A DNA stretch of 64,000 bases from Micromonospora rubida (GCF_009908295.1 NZ_JAAALO010000010.1:124001-188000), one strand, 5' to 3'. Shown: positions 1 through 8,130, counted from the stretch's first letter. Made by a program: numbers and translations. The notes: generated by a model not told the origin, from the letters alone.

Positions 1-1
1 G

Positions 2-379
2 TCGCACTTCGTCTGGCAGGACCTGGACCCGGTGAACTTCATCCTCGACTTCGCCGACCGGATCTACCACGTCGACTGCAAGGACGCGAAGGTACGCACC
101 GGCGACGGCCGGCGCGGCCGGCTCTCCTCCCACCTGCCCTGGGCGGACCTGCGTCGGGGCTGGGACTTCGTCTCCACCGGCCACGGCGACGTGCCATGGG
201 AGGACTGCTTCCGCGCGCTCAACGCCATCGGGTACGCCGGCCCCATCTCCATCGAATGGGAGGACGCCGGGATGGACCGCCTCGTCGGGGCGCCCGAGGC
301 GCTCCAGTTCGTCCGCAGGCTGGCCTTCGACGCCCCGGCCGCCGCGTTCGACGCGGCGTTCAGCAGCAGCCGGGACTGA
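2..379 (+). CDS. Sugar phosphate isomerase/epimerase, C-terminal part (5' end outside window)
   Basis: Open from the window edge to the TGA at 377-379; about 125 residues are visible. The sequence reads through DFADRIYHVDCKDAKV, then GRRGRLSSHLPWADLRRGWDF and SIEWEDAGMDRL, which fits the C-terminal half of the xylose-isomerase-like TIM-barrel family (IolE/hydroxypyruvate isomerase type). In that family a His/Asp/Glu set binds a divalent metal; HVDCKD and SIEWED are in the expected places for the last metal ligands. It probably acts in the cytoplasm on a sugar or inositol derivative, but the substrate cannot be read from this fragment. A strong hairpin follows at 527-560. The family is fairly sure, the exact reaction unknown. 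Confidence 0.8.
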   Translation, partial: SHFVWQDLDPVNFILDFADRIYHVDCKDAKVRTGDGRRGRLSSHLPWADLRRGWDFVSTGHGDVPWEDCFRALNAIGYAGPISIEWEDAGMDRLVGAPEALQFVRRLAFDAPAAAFDAAFSSSRD

Positions 380-526
380 GCCGTCCACCCGTCGGCCGGG
401 CCGGGCGTCACGGGGCGTCATGGAACGCGGCCGGCGGGGGCGGGGCGTCACAAGTGCGGCGGGCGGCGACATCGCTGATCGGCCGGGCCACGCCCAGCAC
501 GCCGGGGCCCGAGCCGCGAAACAGCA

Positions 527-560
527 GACGGGCCGGTCGCCCGAAGGCGGCCGGCCCGTC
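527..560. terminator. Bidirectional hairpin terminator
   Basis: A 10-bp perfect stem GACGGGCCGG/CCGGCCCGTC (527-536 with 551-560) continues through a T-G wobble into CGCC/GGCG with a CGAA tetraloop. It lies between two convergent genes (isomerase on +, YtxH-like on -). There is no clear T-run, as is usual for actinobacterial terminators. The remainder of 380-581 shows nothing else. Confidence 0.7.
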
Positions 561-581
561 GTCGTACGGTCTGTCAGTCGA

Positions 582-977
582 TCAGAGCGCGCTGCCGTTG
601 GTCCCCGTGCCGGACGGCTTGGGGCGGGCGGCGGTGCTCGGGGTCGGCCCCGCCGGGGCGGTGCCGGACGAGCTGTTGCCCGCCTTGGCGCCGACCGTGG
701 ACGGCGTGCCGGCGTAGGGCTTGTCGGCGGCGGTCAGGTCCTGCGTGCCGTTGCCGTTGAGCTTCTCACCCAGCTTGGACTGGCTGAGCTTGTCCTTGCC
801 CTCGCTGTAGAGCCGGTTGGCCTGGGCCTGTGCGACCCCGGCCGCCTCCTGGACGGTCGGGTGGTCGAGCACCTTGCGGCCCCGGACGACGAGCTCCTCG
901 TACTTCTCCCGACCGGCACGGGCGCCCAGGACGAATCCCGCAGCCAGCCCGCCAAGAAACATCATCTTTCCGCGCAT
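582..977 (-). CDS. YtxH-like small membrane protein
   Basis: 131 residues. The N-terminus MRGKMMFLGGLAAGFVLGAR is a single short membrane segment with a GxxxGxxxG-like face. An Arg/Lys-rich helical stretch (about 20-65) follows, and then a Pro/Ser/Thr/Gly-rich low-complexity tail (from about residue 90). This layout is typical of the YtxH-domain proteins annotated as general-stress or cell-envelope proteins in actinobacteria. No enzymatic motif is seen. The first ATG (977) is preceded by GGAGC at a normal distance. It stands alone, with the tRNA genes upstream on the other strand. Function unknown; the family call is moderate to good. Confidence 0.75.
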   Translation of the reverse strand: MRGKMMFLGGLAAGFVLGARAGREKYEELVVRGRKVLDHPTVQEAAGVAQAQANRLYSEGKDKLSQSKLGEKLNGNGTQDLTAADKPYAGTPSTVGAKAGNSSSGTAPAGPTPSTAARPKPSGTGTNGSAL

Positions 978-1255
978 GGCGGCTCCTTCCGTACCTGACG
1001 CGCCATCGTCTCCCCGGGGCGGACCCCGTGGCGATCATCTCGCGCCTGTCTTCTCTGTCGACAGCTAACTACCCATCCTCCTCCGTGCTCATACCTGCTT
1101 GTGCCAGGATGGCGAATTGTCTGGTTGCGGGGTGTCGCCGCAGGCTCCCGCCCGCTCGGGCCGGTCCGGTAACCCCCTGGACCAAACCCCCCGTGAGTCC
1201 TGTATTCTTGTGCCGTCGCCGGGCACCGGAAGGTTCAGGGCCAGGCGGCAAGCGG

Positions 1256-1331
1256 TCCCCCGTAGCTCAATTGGCAGAGCAGCCGGCTGTTAACCGGCAG
1301 GTTTTTGGTTCGAGTCCAAACGGGGGAGCCA
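1256..1331 (+). tRNA. tRNA-Asn (GTT)
   Basis: Acceptor TCCCCCG (1256-1262) pairs with CGGGGGA (1321-1327). The D-arm GCTC..GAGC, the anticodon loop CTGTTAA with GTT, and the T-arm with GGTTCGAGTCC are all present. The discriminator is G1328 and the CCA is encoded at 1329-1331. Confidence 0.97.
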
Positions 1332-1343
1332 AGTTCAACACCA

Positions 1344-1370
1344 GCGCCCGCCGGCTTCGCCGGCGGGCGC
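1344..1370 (+). terminator. Terminator of the tRNA-Asn gene
   Basis: A perfect 12-bp stem GCGCCCGCCGGC/GCCGGCGGGCGC with a TTC loop begins 13 nt after the CCA of tRNA-Asn, and is followed by a C/T-rich tract. Confidence 0.85.
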
Positions 1371-1585
1371 CTCCGTCTCCCCCGCCCCACCCCCGTCCTG
1401 GGCGGTGATGGGGCGGTCTTCGGCGGAGTTGCGCGCCATCGGATCGGCCCCCTCGTGCGGGCTGCGGGCTGTTATCCTCGCGTAGCCCATCGTGCTGGAT
1501 CATTGATGGTCCGTCCGGTTGGCGGATGGCGCTGTTTCGCGGTGGCCGGTGATCCACCGCACGGGTTACGATCCGGCGCGGTAGC

Positions 1586-1659
1586 GGGGCGGTAGCTCAG
1601 CGGGTTAGAGCAGTCGACTCATAATCGATCGGTCACGGGTTCGAGCCCCGTCCGCCCCA
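1586..1659 (+). tRNA. tRNA with CAT anticodon, probably elongator tRNA-Met
   Basis: Acceptor GGGGCGG (1586-1592) pairs with CCGCCCC (1652-1658), and the discriminator is A1659. The anticodon loop CTCATAA carries CAT, and the T-loop is GGTTCGAGCCC. It lacks initiator features: the first acceptor pair is G-C matched and there is no run of three G-C pairs at the anticodon stem. It is therefore elongator Met or a lysidine-modified tRNA-Ile2; the sequence alone does not separate them. CCA is not fully encoded (ACCG). Confidence 0.9.
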
Positions 1660-1719
1660 CCGACAGAGCCTGAGCTGGGAAAACGTTGAACTGATCGGGC
1701 GGTACACGAACCGCGTCGC

Positions 1720-2193
1720 TCACCCGCCGTCGAGTTGCTCGCGTACCGGAGCGGCGATGCGGGCGAGCGCGACACCGAGTTGGCGTTGCTGAGCAGCGCT
1801 GAGTGGTTCGAACACCAGTCGCCTGACCTGTTCGACGTGAGCCGGGGCGCTGTCCTCGACCTTCTGCAGACCGGCGTCAGTCAGGGTCGCGAGGGTGTAT
1901 CGGCCGTTGTCCGGGTCCGGGTACCGGGTGACCCACCCCTGCCGCTCGAAACGGACCATCAGCTTGGACAGCCGGGGCTGGGTGCTGTTGCACTGCGCGG
2001 CGAGGTCGCTGAGCCGCATCGTGTGCGTCTCGGTCATGGACAGCCGGGCCATCACGCTGTACTCGAAGTTCGAGATGCCCTCGTCCCGCTGTAACTGGCG
2101 GTCCAGCAGCGTGGGCAGCGCGATGACCACGGTGAGCAGGTCCTGCCACAGCTTCTGCTGCTCGTCATCGAGCCATTGAGGGTAGCCGGTCAT
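1720..2193 (-). CDS. MarR family transcriptional regulator
   Basis: 157 residues with the compact MarR layout: N-terminal dimerisation helix (YPQWLDDEQQKLWQDLL), then winged helix (about 50-105) with LSMTETHTMRLSDLAAQCNS, the recognition helix TQPRLSKLMVRFERQGWV, and wing RYPDPDNGRYTLATLTDAG. MarR proteins are dimeric repressors released by small phenolic or oxidising ligands. It is divergent from the oxidoreductase starting at 2403. The space between them holds three copies of a TTGCC-N2-GGCAA palindrome, so it very likely represses both itself and the oxidoreductase. The ligand is unknown. The ATG at 2193 fits a normal full-length MarR protein. Confidence 0.9.
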   Translation of the reverse strand: MTGYPQWLDDEQQKLWQDLLTVVIALPTLLDRQLQRDEGISNFEYSVMARLSMTETHTMRLSDLAAQCNSTQPRLSKLMVRFERQGWVTRYPDPDNGRYTLATLTDAGLQKVEDSAPAHVEQVRRLVFEPLSAAQQRQLGVALARIAAPVREQLDGG

Positions 2194-2206
2194 GCGCGCA
2201 GCTTAC

Positions 2207-2341
2207 TTGACTGGGCAACCTGACGCCGAAAGGCACCTTCGCTGCTGAGGGGCAGTGGCTATCTGGCCGGAATCCTATGACGCCGCACATCTTGACTTTC
2301 CTGGGCAAGTCGGAGACGCTCGTTTAAGGTTGCCCAGGCAA
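2207..2341. promoter_or_regulatory. Three-copy MarR-type operator in a divergent promoter
   Basis: Three related 12-mers are seen: TTGACTGGGCAA (2207-2218), TTTCCTGGGCAA (2297-2308) and TTGCCCAGGCAA (2330-2341, the perfect palindrome TTGCC-N2-GGCAA in the other orientation). The outer two also form a 14/15 inverted repeat with each other. One lies just upstream of the MarR start and two lie upstream of the oxidoreductase. Assignment to the MarR protein is inference from position. Confidence 0.75.
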
Positions 2342-2402
2342 GTGCGGGACGCGTGCCTGCGGCGCGGATTCGACACCACAAAACACCATGAGGAGAAGTG
2401 CC

Positions 2403-3338
2403 GTGAAGGCGATTCGATACCACGAGTTCGGCAGCACCGAGGTCCTGCGCCAGGAGGAGGTGGAGCGTCCGGTCCCCGGTGCCGGTCAGGTGCTGGTGAA
2501 GGTGGCGGCCACCTCGTTCAACCCCGTCGACGACCACATCCGGCTGGGTGTCCTCGCCGAGATGATTCCCACCCCGCTGCCGATCACCCCCGGCCTCGAC
2601 GTCGCGGGCACCGTCGCCGAGCTCGGTGACGGAGTCAGCGGGCTGCAGGTGGGCGACCAGGTCATCGCCATGTTTCCGCTGGACGTGCACGGAGGGTCCG
2701 CCGAGTACGCGGTCGTGGCGGCCGACCTGGTGACCGCCGCTCCGCGCAGCATCGCGTTGACCGACGCCGCATCACTCCCCCTGGCCGGGCTGGCCGCTCG
2801 CCATGCTGCCGTCGAGCTGGCCGGGGTCAAGGCCGGCCAGACCGTGCTGGTCAACGGGGCGGGCGGTGCGGTGGGCAGCATCGTGGTCCAACTCGCGGTC
2901 GACGCCGGTGCCAAGGTGACGGCTGTCGACGGCCCTCAGCACGCCGACCGCCTGAACGGCTACGGCGTGGAGAAGGTCGTCGGCCCGCTGGACCTCGACG
3001 CGGGCCCGGCGGCCGTCGGCGGCCCCTTCGACGTGGTGGTGAACCACGTTCGCCTGGCTCCCGAGGGTCTGGCGAAGCTGACACCCTTCGTGGCCGACGG
3101 CGGCATCATCGTCAGCTCCGCCGGCCCGGTGCCGGCCGACGAGGCACGTTCGGTACGCACGGCGGGCGTATGGGTCGGTCCCGACGCTTCCGGCCTGGCC
3201 GACCTCGTCTCCCGCGTGGACAACGGCACACTGAAGCTCCACGTGGTCGATCGCCGGCCGCTGGAGGAGTTGCCGGCCGTGCACCAGGATGCGAGCAACG
3301 GCAAGCTGCTGGGCAAGACGGTCATCGTGGTCTCCTGA
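2403..3338 (+). CDS. NADP-dependent zinc-less oxidoreductase (quinone oxidoreductase type, MDR superfamily)
   Basis: The GTG at 2403 is preferred over the ATG at 2388, because AGGAGAAG lies at 2390-2397 and the family begins MKAIRYHEFG. That gives 311 residues: a GroES-like domain (1-120) with DVAGTVAELGDGV, then a Rossmann domain with VNGAGGAVGSIVVQLA binding NADP(H). The zinc-binding cysteines of true alcohol dehydrogenases are absent, as in quinone oxidoreductase/zeta-crystallin proteins, which reduce quinones or enones in the cytoplasm. Its divergent MarR neighbour and the shared operators suggest induction by electrophiles or quinones. Substrate unproven. Confidence 0.9.
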   Translation: MKAIRYHEFGSTEVLRQEEVERPVPGAGQVLVKVAATSFNPVDDHIRLGVLAEMIPTPLPITPGLDVAGTVAELGDGVSGLQVGDQVIAMFPLDVHGGSAEYAVVAADLVTAAPRSIALTDAASLPLAGLAARHAAVELAGVKAGQTVLVNGAGGAVGSIVVQLAVDAGAKVTAVDGPQHADRLNGYGVEKVVGPLDLDAGPAAVGGPFDVVVNHVRLAPEGLAKLTPFVADGGIIVSSAGPVPADEARSVRTAGVWVGPDASGLADLVSRVDNGTLKLHVVDRRPLEELPAVHQDASNGKLLGKTVIVVS

Positions 3339-3354
3339 CACCACGCCACGCCAC

Positions 3355-3396
3355 GTCAGCGTCCACCATCGAGGCCCCTCTTCGGTGGGCGCTGAC
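3355..3396 (+). terminator. Terminator after the oxidoreductase gene
   Basis: A 13-bp stem, GTCAGCGTCCACC (3355-3367) with GGTGGGCGCTGAC (3384-3396), has one T-G wobble and begins 17 nt after the stop codon. Confidence 0.75.
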
Positions 3397-3514
3397 ATCC
3401 GCGGGGCGTCACGGAATAGCTCGGGCGGCGGGCTGAGTTGGCCAACAGGCGCGTCGGCGTACGGCCGTCAGCGTCACACGGCCCCTGAACAGTGTGAATG
3501 CGGTTCGGGTCGCG

Positions 3515-4501
3515 TCAGCGCGCCGAGACGCCGGTGCGGAAGGCCCGCCGGTAGGCCGCCGGCGAGGTACGCATGATCCGGCCGAAGTGGTGGCGGAAGG
3601 TGACTGGTGAGTCGAAGCCGACCAGGCCCGCGATCCGCTCGACCGGCCAGTCCGAGGTCTCGAGCGGGGCGAGGCTGGTCCGGACCCGCTGGACGATCAG
3701 CCAGCGGATCGGGCTGCTGCCGGTCGCCCGAGCGAAATGCCGCAGGTACGACCGGGAGGACATCCGAGCCCGGGCGGCCAGCGTCTCGACGGTGATCGGC
3801 TGCGCCAGGTGTCCCAGCGCCCAGTCCATGCTGCGGGCCACCCCGTCGTCGTCCTGGGCGATCGGGCCCACCGGCGCCTCGATGAACTGGGCCTGCCCGC
3901 CGTCCCGGTGCGGCGCGGTGACCAGCCTGCGGGCGACGGCGTTCGCGACCGTGCTCCCGTGGTCCTGTCGAACGACATGCACGCAGAGGTCGAGCCCCGC
4001 GGCACTGCCCGCGCTGGTGAGCACGTCCCCGAGGTCGACGTAGAGCACGTCGGCGTCGACCCGCACGGCCGGGTGGCGGCGGCGCAGCTCGTCGGCGTAC
4101 TGCCAATGGGTTGTCGCCCGACGGCCATCGAGCAGGCCCGCGGCGGCCAGGGCGAAGGCACCCGAGCAGATGGACATCAGCCGGGCGCCCCGCCGGTGGG
4201 CCAGCCGCAGCGCGGCGACGAGATCCGGGGACGGGTCCACAGTGACATCGGGCACCCCGGGCACGATCACTGTTTCGGCAGCGGCGAACGTGTCCAGCCC
4301 GTACGGGGTCTCGAGACTGGCCCCGCCGAGGAGCGGCACCGGCCCGGATTGCTCGGCGCAGATGGTGAGGTCGTACCAGGGGCGGCCGAGCTCGGGCCGG
4401 GGCAGCCCGAACACCTCGGTGACGATGCCGGTTTCGAAGACCGACATGCCGGGATAGGCCAGCACGGAGACCGTTCGTCGAACCTCGGGCGGCACGGTCA
4501 T
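3515..4501 (-). CDS. GlxA-type AraC family regulator (DJ-1/PfpI domain plus AraC HTH)
   Basis: 328 residues. The N-terminal half (about 8-190) is a DJ-1/PfpI-like amidotransferase fold: VSVLAYPGMSVFETGIVTEV opens it and SICSGAFALAAAGLLDGRRA carries the nucleophile-elbow-like Cys. The C-terminal 100 residues are a double HTH AraC domain, LGHLAQPITVETLAARARMS..YLRHFARATG and VERIAGLVGFDSPVTFRHHF. Proteins of this build sense metabolites such as nitrogen compounds or betaine-related molecules and activate neighbouring genes. The rhodanese gene at 4574 is divergent from it with a 72-bp gap, so co-regulation is plausible. Effector not known. Confidence 0.92.
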   Translation of the reverse strand: MTVPPEVRRTVSVLAYPGMSVFETGIVTEVFGLPRPELGRPWYDLTICAEQSGPVPLLGGASLETPYGLDTFAAAETVIVPGVPDVTVDPSPDLVAALRLAHRRGARLMSICSGAFALAAAGLLDGRRATTHWQYADELRRRHPAVRVDADVLYVDLGDVLTSAGSAAGLDLCVHVVRQDHGSTVANAVARRLVTAPHRDGGQAQFIEAPVGPIAQDDDGVARSMDWALGHLAQPITVETLAARARMSSRSYLRHFARATGSSPIRWLIVQRVRTSLAPLETSDWPVERIAGLVGFDSPVTFRHHFGRIMRTSPAAYRRAFRTGVSAR

Positions 4502-4573
4502 GGCGGGATCTTAGCGAAACATGGCATCAGCGCCACTGTCGTCCGCCCCCCGCCGGCCGGCAGGCTGCTGGGC

Positions 4574-5029
4574 ATGTCGAAAGCCTTTTCCGTGCCGGCG
4601 GCCCCGCCCGCGATCGCCATCGCCCATTTCACCGCCCGGCTCTCCGTCGAGACCGATGTCAGCGACGTGCACGCCGACCTGGAGTCCGGGGCCGACATGC
4701 TGGTGGTGGACAGCAGGAACGAGAGCGCCTGGCGTCAGGGACACCTGCCCGGCGCGCTGCACCTGCCCACCGCCGATATCGCCAGCCGCGCTTCGGCGCT
4801 GGTCCCCGCCGGACGCCGGGTCGTCACGTACTGCTGGGGTCCGGGGTGCAACGGCGCGACCCGGGCCGCCCTGGAGTTCGCCAAACTGGGCTTTGCGGTC
4901 AAGGAGATGATCGGCGGGTACGAGTACTGGGTCCGCGAGGGTCTCCCGGTGCTGACCCCGGAGGGCCTGCTCCGACGGCCGGCGGACGACTTGACCGCGC
5001 CCAACGCGGCCGAGGCGTGCGGCTGCTGA
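4574..5029 (+). CDS. Rhodanese-like domain protein
   Basis: 151 residues from the ATG at 4574. There is one rhodanese domain (about 30-130): DMLVVDSRNESAWRQGHLPG at its start and the active-site loop YCWGPGCNGATRAA, in which the Cys of WGPGCNG is the expected sulfur-accepting residue. The C-terminus ends EACGC, an additional Cys pair. Single-domain rhodaneses move persulfide sulfur or act in redox signalling in the cytoplasm. It is divergent from the GlxA-type regulator, a common pairing in actinobacteria. The in-frame open sequence upstream of 4574 is antisense to the regulator and is not part of this gene. Confidence 0.9.
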   Translation: MSKAFSVPAAPPAIAIAHFTARLSVETDVSDVHADLESGADMLVVDSRNESAWRQGHLPGALHLPTADIASRASALVPAGRRVVTYCWGPGCNGATRAALEFAKLGFAVKEMIGGYEYWVREGLPVLTPEGLLRRPADDLTAPNAAEACGC

Positions 5030-5095
5030 GATCGCGCCGATCGCCGAGTGGTCGGGCCCGCCGCGCGCGCCACGGCAGGGAGGTCTTCCGGTGCG

Positions 5096-6034
5096 TCAGA
5101 GCATCCGGCGGAAGGCGGCCACCGCGTCCTGCTGCATCCGCCGCGACACAGCCGCCTCGGTCACCAGCGCGGAGCCGTGGAAGGTGGCCGGGTACAGGTG
5201 CGCCTCGGTCGGCACGCCGGCCTGGGCCAGCCGCTGGGCATAGTGCATTCCCTCGTCGCGTACCGGATCGAACTGGCAGCTCGATATGAACGCCGGCGGC
5301 AGCCCGGCAAGGTCCTCCGCGCGGGCCGGGGCGGCGTACGGCGACACGCTCGGGTCGCCGGGCTTGACGTCGTCCCCGAGGTAGTAGGCCCAGCCCAGCT
5401 CGGCGCTGGGGCGATTCCAGATCGGGGTGTCGACGTAGGCGCGCATGGACACGCTGTCGAGCTGGTCGTCGAGCACCGGGACGTCAAGGTACTGCATGGC
5501 CAGCCGCGGGCCGCCCCGGTCGCGGGTCAGCAGGGTGAGGCCGGCGGCGATCCCGCCACCGGAGCTGCGGCCGTAGAGGCCCAGGCGGGTGGGGTCCACG
5601 CCGAGTTCGTCGGTGTTGCCGGCGAGCCAGCACAGCACCGCGTAACAGTCCTCCAGGGCCGCCGGGAAGGGCTCCTCGGGCGCGAGGCGGTAGTCGACGG
5701 CGATCACCACGGCCCCGATGCCGGTGGCGAACGCGGCGGCGTCGGCGTGTTCGAGCGCTAGGTCGCCGAGCACGAAGCCGCCGCCGTGCAGGTGCAGGAC
5801 GGCCGGCGCCGGCGCCGTCGCCGGCTGCGGGGTGTAGATCCGCACCGGGACGGCGGGGGCGCCGGCCGGGCCGGGCACCGTGCGGTCCAGCACGGTAAGG
5901 CCGGTCAGGTCGGGCTGGGGAAGCTGGGCCGCGATGGCCCGCCCGACCTCGCGGGCGGCGGCCGGGTCGCGAAGGTCGAGGATGGGCAGCATCGGGGCCC
6001 ACGGTGCCAGCTCCGTATCAAAGGGATATGTCAT
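5096..6034 (-). CDS. Alpha/beta hydrolase fold-3 esterase (hormone-sensitive-lipase-like)
   Basis: The start was put at the ATG 6034 rather than the GTG at 6046, because GGAGG lies 5 nt before that ATG. The protein has 312 residues. The family IV signature HLHGGGFVLGD forms the oxyanion hole, GLYGRSSGGGIAAGL contains the nucleophile in a GxSxG variant (GRSSGG), and the C-terminal part has SCQFDPVRDEG and ATFHGSA for the Asp and His. Such enzymes hydrolyse short-chain esters or acyl amides in the cytoplasm. It is a single gene with no signal peptide. The physiological ester is unknown. Confidence 0.9.
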   Translation of the reverse strand: MTYPFDTELAPWAPMLPILDLRDPAAAREVGRAIAAQLPQPDLTGLTVLDRTVPGPAGAPAVPVRIYTPQPATAPAPAVLHLHGGGFVLGDLALEHADAAAFATGIGAVVIAVDYRLAPEEPFPAALEDCYAVLCWLAGNTDELGVDPTRLGLYGRSSGGGIAAGLTLLTRDRGGPRLAMQYLDVPVLDDQLDSVSMRAYVDTPIWNRPSAELGWAYYLGDDVKPGDPSVSPYAAPARAEDLAGLPPAFISSCQFDPVRDEGMHYAQRLAQAGVPTEAHLYPATFHGSALVTEAAVSRRMQQDAVAAFRRML

Positions 6035-6217
6035 GACAACCTCCACGGCCGGGACCGCTCGGAAGGCTGCCGAGCGGCATTTGTCTTACCGACGAGCGAC
6101 CGGGCAAGGATCAGACATCTTGGGTGGTACTACTTTCTGGCCTCCCTTGCCGAGTCGGTCTGACGTCGCGGCCGTCGGTCCGGCACCGACCGCTCATGCG
6201 GCCGGTGCCTGACCCGG

Positions 6218-7312
6218 TCAGCTCGCCAGCAGCAGCGCGACGCCGGCCAGCGCGCCCAGCGCGGAGAAGCCGGCCCCGATGCCCAGGGCGAGCCGTGGCG
6301 ACTGCGAGACCCGCCGGGAGTACCTGATGCGGTTCTCGACGAAGTGGAAGGTCAACCAGGCCGGGGCGATCGACAGTGCGATCACCAGCAGTCCGGTGGA
6401 CGTCGACAGCGGTCCCCAGTACGTGGCCGCGATCGCGAGCATCGGCCAGTGCCACAGGTACAGCGAGTAAGACAGCGCGCCGATCCAGCGCAGTGGCGCG
6501 GTCCCGAGCAGAGTCTCCACCCCGCCCCGGGCCGTGGCGCAGCCGGCCGCGATGACCGCCGCGGTGCCTAGTACCGGCAGGGCGGCGGTGTAGCCGGGGA
6601 AGTCCATCATCGGGGTGAAGAACAGGCACGTCACCAGCACCGCTGCCAACCCGGCCCAGCCCAGCACGACAGCGACCGGCTTGGGTAGCCGGGCCCAGGC
6701 CCCGACCGACATGGCGACGCCGGCGCCGACGGCCAACTCCCAGATCCGGCTGGTGGTCTGGAAGAACGCCGGGGACTGCGCACCGACGGTGGTGGTTACC
6801 GACCAGGCCAGCGAGCAGGCGGCCAGCAGGCCCAGCGCCGTCGCCAGCACCGGCTTCAGCCGGGTGCCGGACACCTTGGCCAGCGCCACCGCCAGCAGGA
6901 CAAGCAACGGCCAGATCAGGTAGTACTGCTCTTCGACGGCAAGCGACCAGAAATGCTGGACGGGGGACGGCGGCATCGTCGGGTCGGGGTGCGTGAAGCG
7001 CTCGGCCAGCCGCCAGTTCAGCAGGTAGGCCACCGCGGCGACGATGTCGCCGCCAATCTGACCCCACCGGCCACGAGGCACCATCAGGAACACGAACACC
7101 GCTGTCGTCAGCAGCACCACGTTGACCGCCGGCAGCAGTCTCTTGGCCCGGCGGGCGTAGAAGGCGATCAGCGAGACCCCGCCGGTCCGGTCCTGTTCGG
7201 ACAGCAGTTGGGCGGTGATGAGGTAGCCCGAGATGACGAAGAAGACGTCGACGCCGGCGAAGCCGCCGGAGAGCGCCGGCACGCCGGCGTGGAACAGCAT
7301 CACCATCACCAC
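6218..7312 (-). CDS. Membrane acyltransferase family 3 (OafA/YrhL type), 5' end probably frameshifted
   Basis: 364 residues are readable from the ATG at 7312, with about ten membrane segments. GGFAGVDVFFVISGYLIT, the RRAKRLLPA loop and HFWSLAVEEQYYLIWP are hallmark motifs of the acyltransferase-3 family, which transfers acyl groups to extracytoplasmic sugars. The family N-terminus (FRGDIGGIRAVAVV) is encoded just upstream in the same frame (to about 7350), but no start codon exists there before a TAA at 7447-7445. An ATG with AGGAAG before it sits at 7478 in another frame. The natural gene therefore probably spans 6218-7478 with a one-base shift between 7447 and 7350, real or a sequencing error. 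Confidence 0.8.
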   Translation of the reverse strand: MVMVMLFHAGVPALSGGFAGVDVFFVISGYLITAQLLSEQDRTGGVSLIAFYARRAKRLLPAVNVVLLTTAVFVFLMVPRGRWGQIGGDIVAAVAYLLNWRLAERFTHPDPTMPPSPVQHFWSLAVEEQYYLIWPLLVLLAVALAKVSGTRLKPVLATALGLLAACSLAWSVTTTVGAQSPAFFQTTSRIWELAVGAGVAMSVGAWARLPKPVAVVLGWAGLAAVLVTCLFFTPMMDFPGYTAALPVLGTAAVIAAGCATARGGVETLLGTAPLRWIGALSYSLYLWHWPMLAIAATYWGPLSTSTGLLVIALSIAPAWLTFHFVENRIRYSRRVSQSPRLALGIGAGFSALGALAGVALLLAS

Positions 7313-7478
7313 GGCGACCGCGCGGATTCCCCCGATGTCGCCACGGAATCTGGAGCGCGGCCGGTCGGGCGGACTTGGGTGGCTCGGCTCGTCGACGGCC
7401 GGCGATGGCGCCGGCCGTTCGGGGCCGGCGGGGTTGGACGGGCGTTAAATGCGCCGGGTCGGCTGGAGCGGACACCAT

Positions 7479-7810
7479 TCTTCCTGAGGGGAATTCAGAA
7501 AGCTTGACCTAAATCTATGAGCATGAGGCTGGCTACATTCGTGGCCATCTTTAGCAGGGAATCGTTCTGTTGTCGAGACGCGTGGCGTCGTGAATGCTGT
7601 GACATGTCGTGAATGGGATACCTGGCCGGCCCAGCCGGATCGCAGTGGTGGAGCAGTCGACGACCGCTTTCTGTGGAAAGCCGAGATAGTTGCGGCAATG
7701 GCCGGATACCTAATTCATTCGAGCTAAATGAATGCATTGCCCTGGCTTTCGGCCTGGCCTGCCTGGCTCAGTCCATCGGCGACCAATCGTGACCCCTGCG
7801 ACATGAGGTG
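7479..7810. other. Gene-free, relatively AT-rich stretch
   Basis: No convincing reading frame is seen. It contains a small inverted repeat (ATTCATT/AATGAAT near 7712-7735). It separates the acyltransferase from the decayed DUF397/XRE patch. Confidence 0.4.
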
Positions 7811-7963
7811 GTGAAGCGGCTGGCCCAGGAAGCACCTCCCGCATCAGGTGAGTCATCGAAGGGCCCTACCCAGGGCAGCGACGGGCAGTGCGTGGAGGTG
7901 CGTGACCGGGTCGCCCTGGTTGACGAACGCGACTCCAAGGCCCCCGCCGCCGGTGGATGCTGA
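7811..7963 (+). pseudogene. DUF397 remnant
   Basis: A 50-codon frame from GTG 7811 to TGA 7961 contains GSDGQCVEVRDRVALV followed by DSKAP, the core of DUF397 proteins. Those are small partners of XRE/DUF5753 regulators in actinobacteria. The usual N-terminal WRKSSRS and C-terminal LTFTPxxW motifs are missing. A second, closely similar fragment lies at 9584-9634, and an intact DUF397 gene is at 47353-47550 for comparison. Confidence 0.6.
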
Positions 7964-8017
7964 GCTTCGCCCCCGCAACAACCCTGTCTATTGCCGGGTG
8001 AGGCCGACGGTGGCGGC
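7874..8017 (+). repeat. Direct repeat, copy A (DUF397 piece plus regulator 3' end)
   Basis: 7874-7924 matches 9584-9634 with about 4 mismatches in 51 bp, and 7985-8017 matches 9651-9683 exactly by eye. The two segments have the same order and orientation in both copies, and they flank the Nudix gene. Confidence 0.7.
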
Positions 8018-8130
8018 AAGGCGGGCTACGTCGGCGGCGGTGGGCCGGCGTGCAGGACGGCCGGGAGTGCGGTGCGGGCGGTGGGGCGGATGCGGGTCTC
8101 GGTGGGGGCGATGCTGTCGGCGGTGGCGTC
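7988..8130 (-). pseudogene. C-terminal remnant of an XRE/TPR regulator
   Basis: On the minus strand, TADSIAPTETRIRP..TALPAVLHAGP in one frame and TAADVARLAATVGLTRQ in the next match the last 50 residues of the intact regulator encoded at 11338-12582 (TADGIAPAETRLRP..AADVARLAATIGLTRQ). A frameshift separates the two parts and nothing of the N-terminal 360 residues is left. Confidence 0.65.

Noticed and set aside
1586..1659. tRNA-Ile2 (lysidine) reading of the CAT tRNA
   Set aside because: Possible, but no clear Ile2 determinants; kept as probable elongator Met with the ambiguity stated.
1256..1659. tRNA genes as an integration site for a mobile element
   Set aside because: No integrase gene and no duplicated tRNA 3' end seen in the window.
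3737..4573. Upstream extension of the rhodanese gene
   Set aside because: Antisense to the GlxA-type regulator; the rhodanese domain and a sensible start lie at 4574.
7495..7737. 80-codon minus-strand ORF
   Set aside because: No ribosome binding site, no family pattern, lies in an AT-rich intergenic stretch.
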